DNA from: Ryuthela nishihirai
Lineage: Eukaryota; Arthropoda; Arachnida; Araneae; Heptathelidae
Assembly: GCA_038380435.1 (NCBI GenBank)
Contig: JAWZYU010000017.1
Coordinates: 20,707,283-20,771,282 of the forward strand
DNA length: 64,000 nucleotides
Direction of reading: 5' to 3'
Shown: positions 1 through 12,932 of the stretch, in pieces
How the letters are laid out: every line of letters begins with the position of its first letter
How positions within the stretch are numbered: position 1 is the stretch's first letter
Notes under the pieces: model-generated
What the model saw: only the letters and a program-made list of their open reading frames with translations
Told to the model about the DNA's origin: nothing
Database searches by the model: none
Position numbers and translations under genes: made by a program

Positions 1-734
1 TCAATAAAAAGATTCCAGATTGTTTTCATCATAAATGGAGAAATTCTATCTACACATCTACAGATCATTTATCAAGAACACTGAAATAAGTACATTAAGT
101 TTTATTTTATCCCACTTTTGTAGCTTGCATAAACTATTGCTTATTACAAATATTGTAAACAAAATGTTCGATATGTATTCCACTTAATGCTATATCATTT
201 AGAGATTTCTACAAGTAAGAAAGATATTGCCAAATCTTAGCTTTTAATTTTATTACATATAAAGCAGAACAATGGGGACAATGTCCAATTTCTGTAATTT
301 ATGCAGATTATAAACAGAATATTATTATTTATTTCTCAATCTTCTACACTCATTACCTATCAACATAGATTATCAACACTTTGATAAAAGCTTTTTCACT
401 TTTATCATCTATTATACTTTTTAAAGTAGCTTTAAGTCACCTATGCCAGTTAAGCATTAAATGGCACTGTGGTCAGATAACTAACCACGTTTCCAACAAG
501 GCAAACTTTGTATGCTGTGTTAGCTCTAACTGAGGCAGCGACTTTAGTCTTAGTAGGGGCATGTTCTTTTATGAGAAGGCCTGTAAAAGCTAGGAGTAAC
601 TTCTAGGATGCTTCTCTGGCCTATATGTCACAAATAAAAAGATTTTCTATTTTTAAGAGAAAAACTTATGGTGTATAGTGTGCATGCTTATTTTAAACAT
701 GGTATTTATAATAGCGGATGGTGACAAAAAAAAA

Positions 735-885
735 GAACGTTTTTGAAACACTATGGTCAAAATTAATGATTCTATGGATTTGAATGAATCATATGTTGTG
801 TAGAACATACCTTGGTATGTATATAAAAAATTTAATTTGGGTGATTTATTACACAGAAAAAATATTCTCCATTTTGAATGTTAAA
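735..885 (+). repeat. Inverted repeat copy A
   Basis: This stretch matches 2432-2575 in reverse complement. Shared landmarks are a 'gattctatgga' block, a 'gtaccttagtatgt'-like block and 'gggtgatttattacacag'. The two are about 75-80% alike and 1.6 kb apart. No terminal repeats or coding capacity are visible; it is probably a fragment of an unnamed dispersed repeat. Confidence 0.65.
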
Positions 886-2431
886 AATAGGGATTTTATT
901 ATAACTGACTGAACTGTATCAGGCATTGCCCAGATCTCACTTTTAAGATTAAATCTGTGTATTCTTTCACTGCACTAAAGATTAGTTTTGTGAGTACCAC
1001 CCCTTAGCACAGATTCAATACGTATATGTGTTGGTGTTGTAATAAGGTAAAAATGCTCAAATGCAGTGTTGCCAACTCTGAAAGGATGAAAGCACAACTT
1101 AATTTCAGAAAATGGTAATTGTCAAATTTTGATGCATCTGCCACTGAGTGGTCACTTTCATGGTGAGTTACATGGCTGCCATAGGCACACATCTTTTATT
1201 ATTTATAGATTCAAATTTGTTTTATCAAATCAATATTAAACAGGCCGTTTTCCTGGAATGCAGCTTGAACCTTTCTTTTCCACTGGCAAATGGCTGATCA
1301 GACACTTATCTTTGATAATGTATGGCCTCATATTATTTGTTTGCAGCAATCCCAAGGACTAAATTGATCCTTTCTGGTTTCTTATAATGTTTAGGTTAAT
1401 TCCATACTTGATAAACTAAAAATTTAAAAAACAGGATAATTTGATGACCATTCTATGGATCTGGACTGGTTGATTGGACAGTTGTTAGAAATTCTTTGGG
1501 AATATAGGCACTGTGTGATGGCCTCTGTAGCTCTTGTGTATATGATGGTACATTGTTCAATCACAAAAATTTCTTTTCTACTACATGTCCCGTTATTGAG
1601 GTTTCACAAAATACTTTATATAAACTTGAGTGTTAGCCATTGTACATTATGGATTTTTGAAAAATAAATTTGTTTTCCCATTATAGGAAACACCATAAAA
1701 TAACAAATTTGAGAAAATAAAAGTTTATTTTTCATGGCAGAATGGATGGATACCTCTTTTAGCAGTAGATATGGTTGTTTTGCCTATTTTGAGAAATTTG
1801 TTATGTAAAGTTTGTTTCATCCCAATAACCATTCATTTTGAATCATTTTACTGTATGTTGTTTACAGATTTTAATATCACTATACCCTTTTCCTTTTCAA
1901 AGATTTGCTTTTGCATATATTTCAGAGATTTCACTTTATTTCTCCTTACAATTCTTGAAATGCTACTTTATAATTTATGGGTACCAAGTTGATCTTCAGA
2001 TGACAGATGTTGCTCTTCATATGAAACACTTACTGTACTAGATATCATGGATCTTCCACTTCCAGGCTTTTAAAAGATTGAAATAGTCTAACACTATGTG
2101 TTTCTGACTTTAACATTCAAAGATTACACTTCTGATTAGGAAATTCGTGAACTATAATTGCAGCATCCTAGTGTTTGTTTTTTTTCTTACATGTTTTTTC
2201 TCATGATAAAATCCTCTTTTGATATCATAAATAATATGAATGAAAAGAGCCACTAAACTTACAAACATGTTATAAAAAAAAGAGTGTCAAGCCTACACCA
2301 CTGTGTGTTGACTGATGGAAACTGAACAAGTAGGAATGTCTTGCAGTCGTGCCATATATCGTGTCAACAATAGCATCATCTTATACTTTCAAATAGCAAT
2401 AAATATGAATGCAAAAAAGCTTATTAACATC

Positions 2432-2575
2432 CCAAATAAATATTTCTCTGTGTAATAAATCACCCAAAATGAATAAATCTTTTCATAAACATACTAAGGT
2501 ACGCTATACACAATATATATGAATTTCATTTAATTCATAGAGTCATTCATTTTCACCATTGTTTTTTATTGGCAC
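2432..2575 (-). repeat. Inverted repeat copy B
   Basis: Reverse-complement partner of 735-885, sharing the 'ctgtgtaataaatcaccc' block and flanking similarity. Confidence 0.65.
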
Positions 2576-5115
2576 CACCAGTATAAATGCTTCTTAATGA
2601 CCCAATTTTCTTATCTGAAATCTTTTCCCATAAGTAGTTATAAATGTCATACATATGAAATTTCAGTTAGCTAAATTACTAGCTAATTAGGTGTTGAAAG
2701 TTGCCAGCTGATTGAAATAGGCCAGGTTTGTCATTTTTTGATTTGAATAATCCCTAAACAAGGTGCAATAGCTTGCAAAACCTTCCCACCTACAAATATA
2801 AATTACACTCGATATATCTACTTGAAGCGATTGTATTGCCTGTGAAAATGGGCCCTTAATTGATTCCCCCCTCCCACCAATTCCATGGTAAATTTCTAAT
2901 TAAAAAAATAATTTAAAAAAAGCATAACAAGACTAGAGTGTTGCCAACTGCTGTACTCTCATAACTAAAATGAAACTTGTTGATGTGAGGTAGGGGAAAG
3001 TATTGAATGTGCATTTTCTAAAATTTGCTACTGCCCATCATCTTTAATTTCATTGAAAAAATATCCTTCAAAGGAGATATATAATATCAATGCAGTGAAA
3101 CCTCATTTAATTCACATTTCATAAATACTAAAAAAATTTCAGAAACTTTTTGAAAAACACTATTGGACCACAATGAGGTGGTTCTGTTCAAGCAACAGGT
3201 ACTTTAATATAATCAATTAGTAGCTATCCTAATTTACTATTTATTTTGTTCCTTAAAAATGTGGTTAGTAATGATAACATATTATTTATATGTGAAAGAA
3301 TAGTAATACATACTAAACTTAGTGATGAAAAGAAGAAAAAAAGCTATAAACTTTATAATATTGTGTAAATTCAGTATCATCACATTACTACATTTGTAAA
3401 TTCAAATAATCATCGAAATGACTAATAAAAAAAATTAAATAATTATAAATACACTTGTAAATTACGGTGAAAACTGTACTCAAATACTCGTATGACAAAC
3501 TTTCTCATATTAGTCTGGTTTTCCTAAGAGGCATTGTTATTTTACTTGCTCAATATGCAATATGCCCTTAACTCTACAACATGCATTCATTGAATGAAAC
3601 ACAAATCAGCATTTTTGTTCTTAAAACAACATAGGTCACATCTAACACAAAAAGAGAAGGGAATAACAGTGAGCCAGTTATAAAGTTATATGTCAAACCC
3701 ATTTATAACAAAGTCAATAACAAAATTAAGGGTATAATAAAGTCCATTCCCCTTTAATTTGAGTTTTAAAACTATGCTATGTGTACTTCATATTATGGAT
3801 ATTTACTCCATTCTTTATTGATATAATGAACCATTTCGTTTTTTTTTTAAGAATAATTTAGTCAGAGCATAAGGAGTATTCAAAAATTGACCAATTTCCC
3901 TGTTTTACCCCTGGAAGTTAAATCTGTATTAATTCTAAATGATGCATTTTTCAAGACCATGTGATATTTGGAGGTTCCAATTTATCTGTAAAACAGAAGA
4001 ACATGTTCTGTCACCTTTTTTAGGTGGAGGAACATATTTACCAACCAACAAGAGGTCATTAAGATTTTGAACCAAGTCACTGAAGTTCTATGAATTAACA
4101 TAAAAAATACCTGGAAAAGAAATAAACTATGGCCAACAAGGGTCAATTAAACCATGAAATTTGCCAGTCCACTGTCACTGTTACATGGCCAGGGTGCATT
4201 CCTGGACGATCGGTGACTAGCTATGGGCTTAAACTCACTTGGAAATTTCATTGTGAAGGTAGCAGGGTAAAAAAACCAATGAATCACAAGACAGTTTTTC
4301 ACTTTGTCTTTCATGAATTCCAGAACTTGAGCAAAGCATTCGGTATTTCGTAATTGCTACTTAACTTTGAATAATATGTCCCCAAAATAAAAAAATCTTA
4401 ATTGGGCATAGAAAGGGAAAAACAACAACAAAAAAAGTGAGGAAGCCAAATGCTGATGTTGTCAAGGAATATGGAATTCCACTAAGTTTTTTATCTAAAT
4501 TTTTAAAAAAAAGAACAAACACTGGCAGAGCTTGCAAAATTAAGAAGTGCTGTTTGAGGCAAAAAGATTAGATTGTCTTTATACCTAGAAGTTGAAGAAG
4601 CTAGGATCCAGAGATTAAAATTTACCAAAGCAGTCCACTGTTTTAAGTGAAAAGAAAAAGTAGTGTTTCATTATATGCATAGGTTATTAAAAAATAAGCA
4701 AATAATTAACCTTTATTAACTGCATTTAAGTATTATTATTGTTGCTTTTGCATTTTAGTCTATTATGCTTAAATACATTATATAATTCCATTTCTAGATA
4801 ACTGTGACGAATATTAATAGAGAATTTAAGGATAGTTTTTCAACTGTCCATTCAAATTCATTATAAGTGGGTTTGACTGTATCAAAAAATGTTTCTCAAG
4901 CCAGATAATATGTATATCCTGCTATGACTTGTTGCCCCTTTATGCCTAGAACCTATAATATGATATTAACAGTGTTTGTTAAGCATAAAACACTTCTTTG
5001 GCTATTGCAGATTTCTTTGTTTGCTCAAGTGATAATTTATATTAAGCACCTTTACCATATACCTTATTTACTTGTGTAATGGCCACACTTCTTTTTCCTA
5101 TTTTAAATTTCAAAA

Positions 5116-5121
5116 TTTATT
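5116..5121 (-). terminator. Candidate poly(A) signal AATAAA
   Basis: AATAAA on the minus strand about 255 nt beyond the stop codon at 5375. It is the first canonical hexamer seen downstream, but the region is so AT-rich that chance matches are common. Confidence 0.3.
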
Positions 5122-5374
5122 ATAGCAAACAAAAGAAAATTTTTATATCTGATGTGAAACCACACAAGCAGAGTTTTTTTTTGCCATGATGGTGCCATTC
5201 TGGCTAACCAAAATATAATTTCAAAATAAAATTAGGGTAGAAAATGGCTCTGTTTAAATTAACCTTGTTAAAAAAATACAGTAAATATAAAGCTAAACTA
5301 ATCGGTTGAAAACATATAAAAGAAAACAGCAGAAACAATTGTATATACAAAGGAATAAAGTAACATTGGAGCTT

Positions 5375-5424
5375 CTAACGTAATCCACGCCGTCTTCTAT
5401 GGTGATCTTGAGAATTGAAGAGGC
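5375..5424 (-). CDS. Terminal exon of the RS/RG-rich gene, with stop
   Basis: Acceptor ttcattcacag lies immediately before 5424. The two leading bases finish a Ser codon from the RG-rich exon, followed by LFNSQDHHRRRRGLR and TAG. A basic, in-phase tail right after a good acceptor supports this as the real end, although the coding part is only 50 nt. Confidence 0.8.
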
Positions 5425-7485
5425 CTGTGAATGAAGTTAAAGTACTGTCATATTATGCTCATATTATAGCGACCGGCATCTACATTCTGCAATTTTAAGG
5501 CTAAATAATGGAAATAAATAATAAAGGAATATGGAAACTTGTCATATGCAATTGCTTTAGGAAAACCATGTGCAACTATTATTCAAATAAAATCAATTTT
5601 TATCTTAAAATATAAGTGAAGAAATTATTAAAAGCTGACCATTACACAAGTGAATATGATATGTTTCAAAAATTATTTTTAATTTCATACTGAAAAAGCC
5701 TTGCAACAAAAATTTCGATACCCCTGTTGTAAAATTTATTGTAAATTTTTTTAAGTTGAATCATTAAAAAGGCTGTTTGCATTTCCATCAGCTTCTGGTG
5801 ACAGTATCACTGAGGCCAGATTTTGGATCCTCAAGGTAGCCTACACATTGTGTTTTGGTTATATAAGAAAACTAAAAATAGAAAAAAGGGACTCCATGGG
5901 TCCTCTGCCATTTGCATAAACATTAAAATACACTGATTTTATACATCTCTTTTTACAATATACTTAGTTCACATTCAAGTGAGCTAACCGGTGCTCACAA
6001 AAATCTTGTAAAGAGAGGAATGGCATTTTACTCTTTACACTAGAATTACACCCATATTTAAAAGGGGAAAAAAAAAATACGAAAAACATTTGAATATTTT
6101 ATGGGAGAGAAAGGTTTCTATTCTTGATACACCATGATTATGTTTTCTTTAAATTTGTTTTGCTAAAAAAAAATTTATGTTTCAATTTATATATAATAAT
6201 TTACGCTTAACTTTTATGTGCATCATTACATAATGCCATTCAAAAATTTTGGCTTTATTGCATGTATATTATGCCACAAGAAATTTCTGAATACATTTTA
6301 CAGAAAATGCTGGGCATTTCTTCGTTTGAAGTACAGCCATTTGCATTGCATTTTAAAATCCAGATGTTGTACATACATGCAAAGCTATAATTTTTGGAGT
6401 GAAAAAATCTTAAAAAGCAGAATTTTTATTTATTATCTTACAGAGTTCTAATAATGATAAATAAATGATTAATGACTAATTTACTTTGATGATTTTAAGA
6501 TATTAACTTTTATTTGTTTAACATATTTATTGCCAGCAATAATTATGGTATTTTTTTTTTCTTACTAACATTTGGAAATGCATGCATTTAAGGTTTAATA
6601 TCAAGTAATCACAAGCCAGCACCTATACTATGAATCAATACCCAAAAATCAATATATGGCATATTTTCTGAAACATTTGCACATAGACATGTAATCTAAT
6701 TTCCATTTTTCAAAATTCAATATGAACTCATCAAAACAGTTACTTTTCATTTGTCAATAATCACATAATAGGAATTCTGAAATTAGTCATATCCAACATG
6801 ATGACTCCATGGATCAAAAACAAAAATACATTTAATAAATCCAGAGAATGTGAGTGAAGATGAAAACACTGATTATGTTGATGACAAAAAATAATTACCC
6901 AGCTGAGAACTCAGCAAGCCATGCTACAAAGTTGATATCATCAAGCAACATGAAGCAAGCAGACACTCAAATTCTACATGCTTTGAAAATATAGATAATT
7001 TTTATGGTCAATGCCCAAGTTCTCACATTCTGTTTTTAACCAAACTGTTTTTAAAAGTTATAAAAACAGAAAGTTCAATAGCATGGATCATTGTAATTAA
7101 AATATTTTAAAATGCGGCATATAGGCTATGCTCTCTTATGGATCTGATCTTATAGATTTTGATCAACAAACTATTGACTATTTATAGTATTAGAGCCAAA
7201 GTCAGAGAACTGATCAAGATAGATAACTTGGATGGTAAGATATAGCCATAGTAATGTTGTATCCATTACTATGTATAAATGAAATACAAAGATAGAAAAC
7301 CTAATCAATTTAGTAAAAAATATGCTTAATAACTAAAAAATCTGAAATGTTTAAAACAAGTAACAAGAATAGGCAATGGGTTGTTGAAGCGCATACTTAA
7401 TATGTTTCATCTCAGCACTAATGCAAGTCTAGAAATACATACAAGTTGGCATACTACATCAATGGTCCTGCATATGGTGGCAATA
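5425..7485. other. Intron sequence, no gene seen
   Basis: Very AT-rich intron DNA between the terminal exon and the SINE-like repeat at 7.49 kb. No recognised element was found. Confidence 0.5.
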
Positions 7486-7489
7486 TATT

Positions 7490-7725
7490 GTTCTTAGTCT
7501 CAATGGTTAGCATACTTGGCTACTGATTAAAATGACTGGTTTGAGCCCTAGATTAAGCATAGACGTTTCTTTTCTTTGAGTTGCAGCAAAACGTTTCTAG
7601 TGTTAACTTTCTTCTGAGGTATCTCCTTCCTCACATTCTCCATGGCATATTAAACTGACAGGTTCCTGTCAGATCTCTGCAGTAAGCAGCTGCTTGAGAG
7701 GTAAATTTATTTTTAGTCTCAGTAA
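7490..7725 (+). mobile_element. Second tRNA-derived SINE family, copy 1
   Basis: The head has a tRNA-like A box (tctcaatggttagcatactt) and a B box-like ggtttgagccc about 30 bases later. The body shares 'gttcctgtcagatctctgca' and 'gtaagcagctgcttgag' with the reverse complement of 28035-28190. Two copies with the same head-body order support a SINE rather than a lone tRNA relic. Confidence 0.6.
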
Positions 7726-7768
7726 TTCTATTTCAGTATAACATAAACTTGGGATTTTACTCCAAGGG

Positions 7769-8116
7769 GTAGGTTGTTTTACCTCTGAGTGGCATTCCCC
7801 CCCCCCCCCCCCCATATAATGAGCTAAATGGCAGGTCACAAGAACCGTGAGAGCTCAGAGAATGTTGGGGAGGGGGACCCACTGGACAGATGGAAGCCTA
7901 TCAAGACTATCCAGCATGTACACAGGGTATGGCTCTCCTGCACAAGAGCACATAAAGCTTTATGTCCCATCTGAGGGATGGCAGCCTTTCCAAGCCCATC
8001 AATGTCCCCTACTGACAGAGCAGGGTGGGGGTTTTGCAGAGATAAATCTCAATGCTGACCCAAGTGAAACTGGGCCAGAATAGAGATTCAGTGCTGGCCA
8101 GGTACCAGAACCCCAA
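7769..8116 (-). mobile_element. tRNA-Met-like SINE, copy a
   Basis: Member of the main SINE family, whose complete copy is at 47127-47507. It shows the tail block 'gttgttttacctctgagtgg', 'gggctaaatgg', the central 'tgtcccatctgagggatggc' and 'gataaatctcaatgctgacc'. A poly-C run near 7798-7814 replaces part of the body, and the tRNA-like head at the right end is eroded. Confidence 0.85.
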
Positions 8117-8491
8117 CAGGAAGAAAAACAATAGTGTACCAGGTTATAATGTCCTAGACGCTGTTATTTGTTCATTCTCTGATCTACTGCTCAACTACGA
8201 TATTGTTCAGTCACTGCTTAATTGCAAAGATCTTGTGTAATGAAGCCATGTTGTTGATAGTATATGCTTCCTCAACTGTTGCAGAGGTACATTCTGAATC
8301 CATCCTTCACAAAAAGTATTGGAAACTATTAAGAATGCCATATTAGATGAATGGGTCTACATTGCCTAAAATTCGGCAAACATTTTTTTAACCACTGAAC
8401 TTGAAGCAACCATCTTATGTCCAATGAGGGTTTCCAATGCTCAATAATACTGATTATACAGAGTCCTACCAAATTATTAGAGAATTTCAAT

Positions 8492-8963
8492 GTCAATGGG
8501 AAGCTACTTTGAAGATGTACGACTTCAAGAATAAGGTAAGAAAATGTAACTGAAGATAAATTAAAGGTCTCAATCAAACCTAAATTTCGATTTTCAACAA
8601 TATTTGTTACGTATTTAAAGAGATGGAAAATGGGATATTTAACAATAAGTAGTTTGTTCTGTAAAAATCATTGATAAATGACTAAAATTGAAATAAACAA
8701 TATGCAAACTTCCAAAATACACATTTATTTTATTAAATTGATTGAAATAATATTTAAGTTTTAACTTCTGAGGTAAATGTTTATAACTGGCATTTCTGTT
8801 GTTAAATATTTAAACTTCCTTACCTCTTTAAATACTGAATTAATATTGTTGGAAACTGAAACAATATATTAAAGATTTCATTGATATATATTTTTTTCAG
8901 TCATATTTTCTATAAAAACCCACTTTAGAAGTTACAGAGTCTTGAAGATAGATTCCCACTGAC
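8492..8963. mobile_element. Foldback MITE, copy 1
   Basis: The two arms are imperfect inverted repeats of about 170 bases each (left about 8492-8680, right about 8770-8963), with gtcaatgggaagct facing a matching agattcccactgac. The same arms flank the better preserved copy at 39275-39803. No coding sequence is present. Confidence 0.65.
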
Positions 8964-10041
8964 AAAACAACAATTCTTTTAATAATTTGGCAAGCTTTGT
9001 ATTTGTTGACAGCACTATCATGTGAATATAATTTCATCAGTTTACAGAAATCTTGCAGGCAAAGTTGGGGTCCTCGTCCACCTTGTTCAACACAAAGTTG
9101 CACCAATCCATTTGTTAGGCTTCATCCCTAATAAATGCAGATCCTGTTCTAGATGTTGTATATGGAAGCTATGGCAGTGATATTCAAAAACTGTTATGCA
9201 ACTCAAATGATGCTCTTAGCTTACCTTTTAACTACAATGGGGATGGTCAGAGAAATAAAACAAATTGATATCTGCATCTTCCACCATGAGTAATGTGTTG
9301 CAATTAATGGGATCATAATCCATTTGAATTGCATACACCATTGCAACAGAATGAAAAACATTGCCAAGCTTCCAAGTCTGCACTGAACAAGGTTATAATG
9401 AGCATTCTGACACTGATCATTACCAGTCTTTGCTACTTTATTTCAACCCTGTATACTCAGATTTTGTGGCTGCCAAGTAATGTTCTTTACTAATTGATCA
9501 TGCTCTCTATTTCTGCAATTTGACTTTATCCTTCAGCTTGGAAGGTAGCTCTACATATTCCAGCAAGCTGAAAACTTTCCAGTCAAATTGACCACTTAAT
9601 ATTTGCTATGACCAACAATATCAGCATCCATACACCAAGAGATCTGCATTGATCCACTTTTATGGGAATCCACCAAAATGGTATTTTATTGAATGAAATT
9701 GTATACAGTGCATGGCACAAATAATTCAATTATTCAGTATTAAATTATACTGCATATAAATATTTATATCTGAGTTTGAAAGATTTGAACATTTATTAGA
9801 GTACATTTTGTGAATACCAGATTATATATAACACTGGGGAGACAACCTTGTTTAAGTTCAGTGTCGTTGCTATTGTTCATTGTTTCTTATTCATTTTTAA
9901 ATTTTGTCTCGAAGTGATAATTAAAAACAAATGCTCATTTAATCAACTCCTTAATTATTGGAATTTATTTCAGAAAACATATTTTATATGCTAAGGGTAA
10001 CGTTTTCTTCTAAAGACCAAATGTTATTTTTCAATACTTAC
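8964..10041. other. Intron sequence, unidentified
   Basis: About 9110-9700 is somewhat less AT-biased and could be an old element, but translation in all frames is broken and nothing was recognised. Confidence 0.4.
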
Positions 10042-10222
10042 TACGTGAAGAATATCCTCTTCCTCTAGGACTGCTATTACTACTTAGTCCACGAAATGAC
10101 CCACGACTTCTAATTCCCCCTCTGATACTTCCTCGAAAACTTCGACCACGAAAACCTCGGCCTCTAAATGGTCGATTGCTACCTCTGTGGCCAAATTCTG
10201 AATCTTCTCCTCTATCATCATG
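10042..10222 (-). CDS. RG/RGG-rich exon of the RS/RG-rich gene
   Basis: The exon is 181 nt, with acceptor ttttttttccttacag and donor CTTCACGTA|GTAAGT. It opens HDDRGEDSEFGHRG and then carries repeated FRGRG, FRGRS, FRGS and IRGG units through SPRGRGYSSRS. RG/RGG tracts typically bind RNA and are targets of arginine methyltransferases; that role is inferred from family knowledge. Reading through the donor would give only three more codons before a stop, so an intron-retained isoform would simply truncate the tail. Confidence 0.88.
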
Positions 10223-10733
10223 CTGTAAGGAAAAAAAAATTATGAATGCTAAAAATGTATTTAATGTATAAATTTTACAGAAATAATTAAAAATATGCAC
10301 AAGACCACATTTAATTTCATTTTAGTGTTAATTAATATCAAAATGCATGCCCAGTGTTTACAGAGGCATTAAAAAATTAGTTTTGCAAAACAAAAAGCAG
10401 AATACTTCTTTCAAATTCTTCCATTTTTATACCCCATTTGATGAACAGTGGCCTTTCCAAGCCTATTGGTGTCCTATTTCTGGCCAAGAGCTAGGTAGTG
10501 AAGGTTTAAGAGAAAAATCTCAAATATACGAACTGCAGATTGCAAGCCTGGCACATTAACTAAAAGCTACCCCACCTTCCTTTGTTTCTGCTCTGTTTGC
10601 ACATGGCATATAGAGATACAAGTTTGAATTCTTTACCACTGATCAACAAGAAAAAATACTCCGATTTCTTACTATGAACTGAAAAGACTTGAATAGCAGT
10701 GATCACATACTAAGTGCATTGGGTTACCAACAT

Positions 10734-11029
10734 CAGGCTTGACCAACCCATGGCTCATAAAACAAATCTTCGATACTGAGTCTGGCTCATTTCAAAATTT
10801 TTGTCCAAACGTTTTTAGGTGCATAACTAAATGATTTTGCCAATTAATAGTACTCATTAAAATACGTTTTTGTCTTTTAATCAAGATTTTTTTTATCCTT
10901 AAAAATATAGGGGATATTAATTCTTTAGAAATGCATGTTAATTTTTAAATAGAGAATTTTTCCTGTTGGTTTTTAATAGTATAGTTCATTTTTAGTGGCT
11001 CTTTGCTAAATTTGGGTTGGCCACCCCTA
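10734..11029. mobile_element. hAT-like MITE
   Basis: The left end caggcttgaccaaccca matches the reverse complement of the right end, taggggtggccaaccca, and both resemble hAT termini of the CAGGGGTGGCCAACC type. The interior of about 260 bases is AT-rich and non-coding. A clean 8-bp target duplication was not found, so boundaries may be slightly off. Confidence 0.55.
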
Positions 11030-11934
11030 CTCTACACCATTAAATGTTCCCTTTTTTTAACCAATCTTATTTGAAATGTCATTCCTCCAAAGGCAACAAG
11101 GAATAATGCCTTGAAATGGCACTTCTTGCACTTATGCTCATCATTGGACATTGGTTCAGCAATGTTACTGGTGAAAGCATATAAAGAATGCTGAAAGATT
11201 TTTGGCCTTTATATAAGCCAAAATTATATCTTTATATGGGGGTAGGATTATAAATAATTTGAATTTATCGAGTACTTAACCACTATTAAACTGTAAATGG
11301 TAGCTAAAGTAGTCACTGGAAGGAGAGTCCCCTCTGATGATGCATAGAACTGACAGGCCTAGTACCTAATGTCCGATCCTGCCTTCTTGTGCTGTAGGCC
11401 ATTAATACCTTTCAAAAGAGACTCTCTTGTGGAAGGGGAGGGCTGCCAGATTAGTGTGGCCTACTGATCTGACCAACTATGGTTACTTCCCTTTTTTTCT
11501 GTCCTGCTGAGGAGTAGTCAACCACAGAGGGTCCTGGTGCTGACCTTATAAACTTATTGGACTGGATTAAGCTCTGAGCTTGATTGTGGATCCTGATTTT
11601 GCTGTACTTGTGGCTTCTGTGGAGGGAGAATCTTCTGCTGTGTTTTCTGTTTATTTGTGGGTTGACAGCACGAAGTGAATAATTCAGAGGATATGTTTTA
11701 TCAGCTGGTGGATAATCCTGAGCAAAGGTCATCACAAGCACCTGAAGTCTTGCTTCTACTGGCATCATCAAATTCTACACTGGAGGAAATCTTCCAATGT
11801 AGATGGCTTCAGCTTTAGTGGTGGGGAAAAGGGTCTTTGCCCCATGTCTGCAATTAGGGGGCTGTTTGATATTGTCGGCATTCCCTCTCTCAATAAACAC
11901 AGTTTCTTTAAACATCCCACTAACCATTTTCTCT

Positions 11935-12560
11935 TCATAGGCAGTTGGAATGTGAGGACTCTGCACAGAGCTTATTCTCTTGATGTCCTCACACAAGAAT
12001 TAAAATATTATAATTTAGATATTCTCAGCTTGCAAGAGACCAGATGGACAAATAAAGGTCAGATTCTTAAAAATAATCTTAAATTTCTCTTTTCAGGGAG
12101 GGACAATAATAAGCATCACCAAGGTGTGGGTCTGCTTCTCAGCAGACACGCTAGTGATGCTCTTCTAGGATATGAGTGCATTAATGAAAGGTTTCTTACA
12201 GCAAAATTTCAGACAAGCATTAAAGACTTGAATGTTATCTGCTTGAATGTTATCTCCGATGAGGATGAGAATAGTCATAGAGGATGAGATAAAGGTCAGA
12301 TTCTTAAAAATAATCTTAAATTTCTCTTTTCAGGGAGGGACGACAAAAAGCATCACCAAGGCGTGGGTCTGCTTCTCAGCAGACTGACAGTGATACTCTT
12401 CTAGGATATGAGTGCATTAATGAAAGGTTTCATACAGCAAAATTTAAGACAAGCATTAAAGACTTGAATGTTATCTGCTATTATGATGCCAATGAGGATG
12501 AGAAGGATAGGTTTCACAGACAACTTCAGGACATTTTGAATTCTGTCAAGGAAATATTAC
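11935..12560 (+). pseudogene. RTE LINE endonuclease domain, broken
   Basis: The encoded fragment covers the N-terminal endonuclease: GSWNVRTLHRAYSLDVLTQE, then LQETRWTNKGQ (catalytic Glu) and GVGLLLSRHASDALLGYE. It would nick target DNA to prime reverse transcription. The reading is spoilt because 12052-12288 is repeated at 12289-12505, so the domain is partly encoded twice. No reverse transcriptase follows in this copy. Confidence 0.8.
12052..12505 (+). repeat. Tandem duplication within LINE endonuclease
   Basis: Unit 1 (about 12052-12288) and unit 2 (about 12289-12505) both start 'ataaaggtcagattctt' and run through 'gaggatgag'. They are about 90% alike and duplicate a piece of the endonuclease frame. 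Confidence 0.85.
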
Positions 12561-12585
12561 CCTTGTTCTAGGTGACTAGTGGGAG

Positions 12586-12932
12586 TAACCTCTGAGCAGT
12601 ACTTTTTTGCACACCATGGGCTAAATGGCCAGGTCACAAGGACCCCAAAGGCCCAGAGAAGGTTGGGGGAGGGGACCCACTGGAACAGCTGTTAGGAGAC
12701 AGATGATAGCCTCCCATCAAGGCCATCCAGTGTGTTCTTTAAACGTGCACAGGGTATGGCTTAACATCCCATCCGACAGACGGTGGCCTTTCCAAGCTCA
12801 TCAGTGTCCCCTACTGACTGTGGGCAGGGAGGGGAGTTTTGCGGAGATAAATCTCAATGCCAACCCAGCTGGGACTCGAACCGGGAACTGCAAATTATGA
12901 GCCTGGCACGCTACTGACTGAGCCATCCCCGC
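12586..12932 (-). mobile_element. tRNA-Met-like SINE, copy b (nested in LINE)
   Basis: Near full-length copy from the tail block 'acctctgagcagt' to a clear tRNA-like head at the right (ctactgactgagccatcccc on the plus strand). It lies at the point where the LINE jumps from endonuclease to 3' end. No target duplication was identified. Confidence 0.88.

Larger units (their letters stand above)
1..5115. other. 3' flank, no gene seen
   Basis: AT-rich sequence with scattered stops in all frames. Apart from the inverted repeat pair near 0.74 and 2.5 kb, no coding pattern or recognised element was found. A slightly GC-richer patch at about 480-630 is unexplained. Confidence 0.5.

Noticed and set aside
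1771..2041. Two overlapping hydrophobic open frames
   Set aside because: Phe/Leu/Ile-rich translations are typical of chance frames in T-rich DNA; no splice sites or recognised motif.
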